From Rhytidiadelphus loreus (Eukaryota; Streptophyta; Bryopsida; Hypnales; Hylocomiaceae), in contig OX344765.1 of the NCBI GenBank assembly GCA_947034895.1, positions 3,353,001-3,417,000 of the forward strand: a stretch of 64,000 nucleotides of DNA. The letters run 5' to 3'. The notes beneath the pieces are model-generated. The model had not been told where the DNA came from. It made no database searches and saw nothing but the letters and a program-made list of their open reading frames with translations. Position 1 is the stretch's first letter. Every line of letters begins with the position of its first letter. Position numbers and translations under genes: made by a program. Below are positions 55,648 to 64,000 of the stretch, piece after piece.

Positions 55648-56505
55648 CCCCTTAGCACTCTAACATTACTACTACGATGAAAGTCATCTTAATTTGTGGA
55701 TATACTTTATCAAGTTGTTGTCCTATCTAATTGTTGGATTTGGTGTTACTAGAGTACATACTTTTCTAAAATTGTAAATGTGGAAGTATGTGAAGTGGTT
55801 GACTAAGCCAAAATTGCATTCATTCTAGGTCAAAAGTGGATTTGTAAAAGTGAGGTCATAGATTTAAAGAACACAAAAATTTCAAAAAATCACCATGTCA
55901 AGAGAACCTCATTTCAAATCCATTCCAACAAATAGAACATAGAAAATGACAATGTTTTGCTTGTAATCAAATTTACAAGGAATTTTGAAAGTTCCTTTTC
56001 AAAATTCATAAAAAGAATATTGGTGATAGCATTGGTGAATCTAACTTGTGGATGGAATCTAAAACTCAAAGTCTACAACTTTTATTTGTATATCACTTCC
56101 AAAATATTCTTATGGGCAATTTCGTTAAAATGGCGGTATTCCATGTGCCATTTTCAGATCGCCCAGTCTGAACTCTAAAAGTAACATCTAGTACATATGT
56201 AGATTTTAGAAATCTTTGGTTTATATAGATTTCAGAGATCTAAGACTTATATAGATTTCAGATTTCAGGGTCTGGATTTTTAAAGTGACATCTAGGATAT
56301 GAATAGATTTCAGAAATCTAGAAAAGGTATAGATTTCAAACATCTAGGACAATTGTACATTTCAGACCGCCTGGTCTGAACTGTGAAAACTGCCAAAATA
56401 ACAGAATGGCGCCATTTTAACGAAATTGCCCATTCTTCCAAATAACACTTTGTAATGATTTTTCTCCAATCAACAATTATGAAGAACACTTTATTTGTTA
56501 AAGGG
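55648..56505. mobile_element. TTAA-type element (858 bp) with nested MITE
   Basis: TTAA 55644-55647 and 56506-56509. Termini CCCCTTAGCAC and inverse CCCTTTAACAAA. The flanks match 47190-47240, where the site reads TTAG uninterrupted. Confidence 0.82.
56112..56433. mobile_element. Nested MITE, ATGGGCAATTTCG family (322 bp)
   Basis: Inverted ends ATGGGCAATTTCGTTAAAAT and mirror. A possible TCTT duplication at the flanks is not certain. The interior has repeated 'agatttcagaaatct' phrases. A diverged piece is at about 32765-33005. Confidence 0.82.
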
Positions 56506-56509
56506 TTAA

Positions 56510-56890
56510 CATTCAATTTTTATGCAATTCCAATCAAGCATACCTAATTTTATTTTCAAAAAAATAAAACTCCACTTTTGGTGAATTATTTCATTTAATA
56601 TTCATGATAATTTATTGAAAAACATTGGAGATGAATTTTTAAAATTTGATTGCATATATGTGTAGGAAAGATGTGCATATGGATATTTCCTATATATCTA
56701 TACAATTGAATTAAAAAAATTCACCACCAATGTTTTTTGATCAATTATTATGAATATTAAATGAAACAATTCACCAAAAATGGAGTTTTGTTTTTTTTGA
56801 AACCAAAATTTGGTATGCTTGATTAAATTGTGTAAGAATTAAATGCTAATTAAGCAAGATGAAAATTGTCAATTATATTCTATATTATGC
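56510..56890. repeat. Large foldback element, copy 2
   Basis: Arms 'caatcaagcatacc' (about 56530) and inverse near 56810, with long internal complementarity ('ggtgaattatttcatttaat'). Related to 47200-47720. Confidence 0.75.
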
Positions 56891-57289
56891 AAAAAAAACA
56901 TTGAATGGCACAATAGGTGAATGTAAGATTATTGGACCTAATTATACTTCCATGCCTAAAATACAGATGAGTCTACAGCTCAAACACTTGAGTAATTTAG
57001 AGTAGTTTTACTATTAAATTGTCATAGATACTTTTGGATCTTATTAGCAATTCGGTCAAAATACTCTGTAGTACACTTTCTAGATATCATGTGAATTAAA
57101 TATGGTTTTTCATAGTCTAACTTCATAGATTTCTAAAACTATGCCCTAATTTGATGTGCACTACTAATATATCTTGAATTGAGTATTATTTTATTTTCAA
57201 GATTTCTAAGGGCACGCTTTTGGATAGGCATTTTGAAATGGATATGTTTACCTTAATCCCTAAAAGATGGAGCCTATGATCACAACAAT

Positions 57290-57445
57290 GCTAGCATGTA
57301 AGCATAGAGGTGTGAGCCTACGAACCTTCAACCATTTGTAACATATGTATCTCTAACATAGACACCGATAACTATAGAAAGTGTCTATAATATAGACTCC
57401 TAGGCTCATGGGCTCATAGATTCTATGCTCACATGCTAGCACTCT
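57290..57445. repeat. Short foldback
   Basis: 'aatgctagcatgtaagcata' and 'gtgagccta' at the left are mirrored by 'taggctcatg' and 'tatgctcacatgctagca' at the right. Perhaps a MITE. Confidence 0.6.
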
Positions 57446-57880
57446 CCCTATAACTATGTAGTCAAATTTGAAAGTCTCTCACTATGTACTGGATTATGTA
57501 TCCTCCATTTCTTTGCTATTTAAGACTAAAATTTTTGGTTTTATTTTTTAGGGATGAAATCAAATGTCTACTATTTGTCATTAAATTTCCAATTTTTTTT
57601 CAAAAGTTTGAAATTACCATGAATTTCTTAAGAAAAAGTGAAAAAAACTATACTAAATACAAATTGTATTTTAAAAAGCTAATTTTTTTAGAATATGAGT
57701 ACATTATAGTAAAAAACATTGTTGTATAGAGAAATTTTTGGTATCACTCTAGATTTAGAATTTAGTTATAGATACTCAACTTTAAACTTTACTAAAATGC
57801 TTATTTCAAGGAAATTTTTTAAATTTCTAGGTAAAATAGAAACTTCCTTCAAAAGCTTCATTTTATTAGATTTGCTCAAT

Positions 57881-58079
57881 AATGCTACATTTAACTACTT
57901 CTGGACTTTTGAAACTCCTAAATTAACCTAAGGAGATAATCAACAAGAGAATCATTTGGAGATCTCCAGATGCATCAAGAGATCTATACAAACATTGAGA
58001 GATAATCATCAGGAGACCTTGAAGTGCATTGTCTTGAATTCACTTGAAAGTCCAGAAGTAGTTAAATGTGGCATAATAG
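57881..58079. mobile_element. MITE, TTATGCCATATTTAAC family, copy 2
   Basis: 'acatttaactacttctggac' at the left and the mirror 'gtccagaagtagttaaatgt' at the right. The region 57446-57880 before it is AT-rich without a gene. Confidence 0.7.
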
Positions 58080-58559
58080 CAAAAGAAACTGTTTTGAATG
58101 CCAAAATCAAGGAAAAATGTCAAAGTATTGAAATACATTTAACAATGTACTATTTTTTCCCATATAATAAAAAACTAAAATGTCTTGAACTTAATTCAAT
58201 GATGTGGATATAACATCAATAAAGTTGCACATAAAAAATTGGATGAAGATCATCCATTATTCAATTATATTCAAAGTCTAGTAGATCAACCTTCGAAAGG
58301 ACACAAAATGTCCTTGACATCCTTCCAAAGTTAATGGTTCAAAGTCTTCAATTAGGTTATAAAGGATTTTGGATAAGCTCCAATAATGTCAAAAATTGTA
58401 GTGATTTTTTGCAAGTTTTATGAAGGTAAGAGAACGCATTAGCTTTGTATGGATTTATTTCAATTTATGTGAGGGAGAAAAAATTATACCCTCATGAGCT
58501 CAAAATACTTTATTCTTGGCAATAAAAAATAATTTGAAATTATTATGTATTACTATTAT

Positions 58560-58990
58560 TATTATCATTTTTTCTCTTAGACTATATCTATTTCTAGATA
58601 GAAAGCTTTTATTCATTCAATTTGGATTAGTGATGTGAAAGTTATGAAGAATCTTGTTTTACCAACAATTAAGACATTTTTCTAATAAAACAATGTATTA
58701 GATTCATTTATGAATTCAATTTTTTATAAATTTTCAAAGCAAAAAAATCTAGAAACAAAGGAATAGATTATCTAGTACAACAATCTACCATTAGGATTTA
58801 TATGTTTCAACTCCATTATAGATTTATTAACGATTCAACTTTGCTTTCAACCTTGTATTGACTTCTAATTGACAAATCTTTAAAGAATAAAAATCAATTT
58901 TGAATTTTGAATATTTCTTTAGATTTTTAATTTAATTTCTCTACTATAAAGATTTAAACCTTGCAACTATGTGGTGCAAAAACTGTAAGT
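58560..58990 (+). mobile_element. TTAA-type element interior, old remnant
   Basis: Weak but collinear match to 39000-39400 ('gcttttattcattcaatttg', 'gtgatgtgaaagttatgaag'). No termini remain. Confidence 0.45.
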
Positions 58991-61239
58991 TAAGAAGATT
59001 CAAAGTCTGAACGTGCCCCTTTCATAATTTTCCAACACTCAAGATATATCCATGAAATCAATGGCCTTTCATAGTTCTCCAACACTTGAGAAATATTTTG
59101 TGAAGTTTCCAATTTAAAGGCATTGGAAACATCATTAGAGAAGTTTTGAAGCCTCTAGGAGACTATCAGTTCCTTGTAATCCTCTAGAATTCCCATAGTC
59201 TAGGAACCTATCCGCAGTTGCAGTCTATTTTTTCTTAAATAAATAAATAAATATTCAATATTATTATTATTATTATTTTATTTATTTTATACTATGGATA
59301 CCATGCCATGGTTCACAACACGGGGACAAACCGAAACAATCTCCTTGAGGCCTCAAAACTCTTCTAATGTCTCATTCCATAAGTCTTCCCTTAAACAGAC
59401 AACCTAGAAGTACCAAATGTTTTAACATCGATTGGTTGTCCCAAAGAATTGTTCAACCCTCATTAATGTAATCCAATATATTTCCACCTTGATTCATCGC
59501 CTAAAGGCTCAGGATACAATTATTCATTGAGTGATATTCTTTTTTCACAAATGTATACTTTCTTACAAACCAAATGCAAATATGTGTAAATATATATAGT
59601 GGGGGAATGATTTGCTTTGGGTATCACTTTTTGGACACACTAATTAGGTTATTTTTGTTTTAAACCTCCAAAATTTGTCTATTTTGTTCATTTTGATGAA
59701 GTAAGAAGACCATGTTTAAAATAAAAAAGTCTTGCACCTCAACAGGATTAAGATGTATACTCCTAATGAACTTTTTCAATAATAATGAATTTTGTTGGAT
59801 CTTTTCTTAGAAGTGAGATAAATCGCTGAATTTTGGGATTTGTAGGCATCATAGTACACAATCTATTAAATTTTTATTAATAAAGTTAATTAATTTATGT
59901 ATTAGACCACTTAATGTAAGTTACATCCAAAAATGATATTAAAATAAAATTATTTGATATTCCAAATGCTTGTTTTTGAGGATTCTAGGTGTTTGGGATA
60001 AAATTTACTTTTTCAACTAAAAAATTCATTAAAATTTCTTGAAATTCTTTGATTGTACTGAATTTCTTTTAGAGATATATTATAATTTTAGGCAACAAAA
60101 ACCACATTTTGTGAAATCATAATTTATTATATTTAAAAATTGAAGTCGTTTGACACAGTGCAATGGACTAACATCGTAGTTGAGATAACATTTTTGGGTA
60201 TACAAAGCAAACCATTACCCAGTGGTTAGCTGTGAAATTATAAAACCACCCAAAGGTAAGAGTCATGAGCATCCAAAATTTAGCCTCAAACCACCCAAAA
60301 GTAAATCTTAAACCAACTCCCTTTAATACTATTACCATCTTATTAATTTATGTCATCAATCCCAAATCATTGAAGATTTCATTCTTTGAAATTGTTGATG
60401 TATTGTCATCATTTTTGAATTGGTTAATCACCATAAATCAAGCCTATTGCCATTCGTTGAGAAGTGTGGAGGCGCCATAACTATGACTTTAAAAAAAGCA
60501 TTTGACAAATTTTTAATTCAATCCAAAGTCCATAATTGAGTCAAAGTAGTTTGCAACAAATTTGGAGATTTATTTATTTTCAAATGATAGTTATTTCCTA
60601 TCTCAAGATTTCAAGGATGTTACAATACATTGAATACTACAAATTCCGTATTTATAAATAAATAAATTTGGACCTAAATAATGCTCTCAACATGGCTTTT
60701 TATGTAAAATCTTACAAATGATGATCCAATTAATGAATTGGACTATGCATTGTGAAAATTTGTGTACCACATGCCTAAAATTCTCCTTAATCCTTTCATT
60801 GCAAAGTGATAACAAATAGTGTCTACTTCAAAATAGTGTCTGTTAGTTTGCCAAATCATGCAAGTTTGCTAAACCAATAACAAAACTCATCAATTTATGA
60901 AGTGGTGAATATTTTCAATACCTTATAATGGAAATAATTAGGGTGATTCAATTGTCCAATGTCCAAATTCAAATTATCTTGTTAATTCTATGTGATTTCT
61001 CTATATGCTTCTAATAACAATACTTGCAAGTTTTAATTCTATATCAATAAAAAGATTTTTTTTACAATTTTGAGGAATTGGATTGGAGGTGTTTTAAAGT
61101 ACATCCAATGGTAAATTGTAAAACCTTCATAAAACAATGGTCTTGAAAAAGCACAAAGCTTTGAAACAATAAAATATTCCAAGTAATAATGTAAATGCAC
61201 CTAATTGTGACCTGCATCTAAATTTGTCACATTGCATAT
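58991..61239. other. AT-rich stretch with no recognised gene
   Basis: Only simple repeats stand out: (AAAT)n and (ATT)n around 59235-59290. Frames up to 71 codons show no motif. Apparently lower in repeats than the rest of the window. Confidence 0.4.
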
Positions 61240-61575
61240 CCCCTCTAATTTTCATTTCAAAGCTTAAATCTGAGGTTGTTGTTTTTATCATATATGTGTT
61301 GCACAAATCTCATAAGCCAAGTACAAATATTCTAAATTTAGATTAGGAAAGAAGATGGAATATAAATTGTGAGGCAATTAGGACAAATTAACTAATTATC
61401 AATTAATTAAAAAATTATGATGCATACTAATCATCAACAAACCAACTAGAAAATATTGGTTTAATTAATTTTATTGAAGGAGTATTTGGGAGCAATTAAT
61501 AAATTTGTCACAATATTTGTGACAAATTTATTTAAGTTAGTAAAAAAAATCATATTGATTGTAGTAAGTTGCTAC
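61240..61575 (-). repeat. Tail repeat, copy parallel to 48050-48370
   Basis: Landmarks 'gttgcacaaatctcataagc', 'aaatttagattaggaaagaa' and 'tgtcacaatatttgtgacaa'. Confidence 0.6.
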
Positions 61576-63326
61576 AATTATTGAGATTAAAATATTTATT
61601 CAAAATGTCTATATTTTAAGTGAGATTGTTTTTGTTTTTGTTTTCCTAGATTCTATAGTCAAGTTTAAGTGACTAGAATCATTCTGAGAATGCTTGTATT
61701 CCAAACTAGTCTTATTTGAGAAGAAAAAAAAATGCATGTGAAGAAAATAGACAAGTATCAAAGAGGTATCGTCTTTGCTTAAAATTTTTGCCTATTAGAT
61801 ATCCATTCCTTATTATTTTTTTGTTATTTTTTTGCTTAAGAGATGATAAAGATCTCTATGAAAACAATAAAAAAATCACACCCTCCCATCCATGAAGAAA
61901 ATGGAGGTTTATGATAAGATCTGATGTATCTTATTACATCAAGCATTTGACTACACATTAAAACAACATATACTGCAATACTACCAAATCTCTATGACAT
62001 TTTCTTAAAAAACAACATAAAGAAGTGGTTCAACCTTCTTTATTTCAAGGCTTGCATTAATAGTCGGTTCAATACTTTGATTTCAAAGTAATTGGAATGA
62101 TTATAATATATTTTTTTCTACTCTAAGGATGAATTTGTTTATCACAATTTTTTTTCCATTAGGTTGCCTATACACAATTTTACTGAGATATTATCTAGAG
62201 TTAGCTGTGCACACCAAAGTAGCCAATATTTTGACTCGAAGCTCATATTATTGTTGCTACTATAGAGTCGGTGGAAAGAGAGACCAAGGTGGCCAATTGT
62301 CTACTTTATGTTGGGCACAAACTTAGTACTTTGCTTTAGCTGTTTTTAGAGGCTCAGAGTTGTACAGGAATATACTGTTACATTGTAATTGGAAATTCTA
62401 ACAAACACTGTGACTTCTTCACGTTCCACCACAAGCTTCCATGTTCACAAAATGAGCCAAATTATATTTTGAGTAGTATGTCTAAGTTATGTTTGGTATG
62501 ATTGATTTATTCTCCTAGTGAAGGTGATAATGAGTGCTTATAGAGTAAAACACCTCATGTACCTTACTAACGTTCTATTTTTGTCATATTGTGGAATGAA
62601 CACAGTTAAAGTGTGCAGCCTTTTAGAACATTTTCAAGACTCTTCAAAAAACTCTTTACTACTTCCTCGTGATTTATGGTTTAGCTTGCTTATTATTTGA
62701 TTGAAAGGTGATAGATATTCTCCATAAATGCATGTATGAGATATCTTATCATGAACGAAGGGAATCCATTATTTGTCTACTTTTTCAAGAGGACCTATGA
62801 ATCGTAAAAGACAATTTAATTAAGCTTAGTGTAGCTTACACTCGTATACTCTTTTTTGCAAGTATACAAACTTACATATCAATGATATACGAAGATTGCA
62901 TATAGACAAAAGTAGTTGAGCTATGACCTGACTCATATAGGTTTAGACAAAATAAGAATATTACTCAATCATGGGATGTTCCAGAGAAAGTGGTTTTGTT
63001 TGAGATCTCTCAAGCCGTGCCTCCTTCATGTAGTGTTCTTGGTACCATCGGAAAGCTCTTTGTGAGGAAGGGTGGACATGCTTTATTTCATGCCGTTTGA
63101 ATATATGGTATAAAAGACATTGAATTTCAAAGGTTTAATGAGTTAAAAAATTAGAAAATACTTTAATTTTAATTTTATTATAGTGTGGCAATGGCTATGA
63201 AAGGATAATAAATTTGCTAATTTTGAAAATGAACCATTAAGAAAAAGCACTCCCTATGATTTTTACAAGAGCGTGAGTCCTGCACGGTGCCCCAATTGTC
63301 CGCATGCGCTCCACTATAGAGGAATA
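61576..63326. other. No recognised gene; family D repeat at 63000-63130
   Basis: Frames at 62129-62326 and 62518-62700 have no recognisable motif. The D block 'tcttggtaccatcggaaagc' near 63045 is inverted relative to 12540-12650. Tail-like 'ctaattttgaaaatgaacca' precedes the next cluster. Confidence 0.4.
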
Positions 63327-63593
63327 CGTAGAATAAGTTACAAAAGTGTAGATGTTCGAGAAAATAGTTCTTTTTAATCACATTTTGTCGCTGATTCGTA
63401 TCATAGATTGTAGATTCGAATGGATAGCAGTGCAATTCCGCAACCGCTTGTGCCTCGTGCCTTTCCACCTGCCTTCAGTTCACGCCCACCGTGCTTTTGA
63501 AAGTCGTAGACTGCAACTCAAAAGCGTAGATTTCGTATAAATTAGTTAAATTCGACCCAAGCTTAACAAGGATTCGACGAATGATTCATAGAT
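63327..63593 (-). repeat. ATCTACG module cluster 23
   Basis: 63327 (CGTAGAA)/63347 (TGTAGAT)/63409 (TGTAGAT) and 63505 (CGTAGAC)/63525/63587 (CATAGAT). Spacing 20 and 62 in both. Confidence 0.9.
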
Positions 63594-63679
63594 ATAGAGG
63601 AACTTGTGAGTGAAATTGCAAAATGCCCTAACGGTTTTCCATCGGATTTCATGTCACCCTCAGCTAACAGGGCACCCCC

Positions 63680-63905
63680 AACTATTAGTAAGCCTAAAAT
63701 GTTGAGGAGGATGTTTTTTTGTCCATTGGATGACAAAAAATCCTTCTAATAGGACAAAAGTGCAACTATTCATCCTCAAAATTTTGTTGTGAAAAATTGA
63801 GGTTTTTCACAATAGTTTGATTTCCAATGAGTGCTTTTGCAATTTTTTAAGGAAATTATCCCAAAGGGTTAATGTCTACAGTTACTAGTTTGTCCTTTAA
63901 GGATT
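63680..63905 (-). repeat. Dispersed repeat family F, copy
   Basis: 'gttgaggaggatg' and 'ggatgacaaaaaatccttct' align with 37250-37300; ends near 'ggattaacc'. The last 95 bases of the window are AT-rich. Confidence 0.5.
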
Positions 63906-64000
63906 AACCAATTAGGAAGCACAAAACAATAATTCATTGATCTTAATTACAGTTTCAAAAATTAGCAAGTGATTGACTTGGTAATGGCCTTGCAAGCCAT

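Overview
The window is a stretch of AT-rich eukaryotic nuclear DNA that is almost all repeats and has no intact gene that I can defend. The only recognisable protein families are broken. One is a PLS-type pentatricopeptide-repeat (PPR) fragment, present twice. The other is a probable OTU-type cysteine protease fragment. The PPR fragment, together with plant-style small transposons, points to a land plant. A bryophyte, lycophyte or fern seems most likely, but that is inference. I see no rRNA, tRNA, CRISPR or prokaryotic signals.

Large-scale layout: positions 1-16935 and 28247-44826 are the two arms of a giant imperfect inverted repeat, and the left arm runs off the window. The loop, 16936-28246, holds further copies of the same families. 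One loop block (about 21860-27480) is a direct duplicate of about 38030-43330. Part of the arm sequence recurs a third or fourth time at 50578-53560. The right third (44.8-64 kb) is a mosaic of nested small elements, ending in a gene-poor AT-rich stretch (57-63 kb).

The most striking signal is a module of three copies of the heptamer ATCTACG (sites A, B and C). Start-to-start spacing is 62 bp from A to B and 20 bp from B to C. I measured it by hand in more than 30 places and it is nearly invariant, while the sequence between the sites drifts. The three sites fall in three different reading-frame phases, so the constraint is on DNA or RNA and not on protein. Both spacings are close to whole helical turns. 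Twice the 20-bp B-C interval has been amplified exactly. Modules come in clusters of one to four. On one side they are followed by an AT-rich 'tail' repeat, and on the other side by variable sequence such as PPR, OTU-like or GC-palindrome pieces. This looks like an undescribed non-autonomous mobile or satellite-like family with changing cargo.

A second layer consists of small transposons whose insertion sites can be read directly, because the duplicated arms supply empty sites. (i) Elements of 0.2-1 kb flanked by TTAA, with termini such as CCCCTAAAG or CCCTAGAAAG, match the piggyBac pattern. (ii) Several families are flanked by TA. (iii) One 104-bp CACTA-like foldback is flanked by GTA and has landed inside the OTU-like gene. 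Removing it and one GTA restores a continuous frame. Elements are nested up to three deep.

All boundaries were read by eye. Identities, copy numbers genome-wide and family names need alignment searches.
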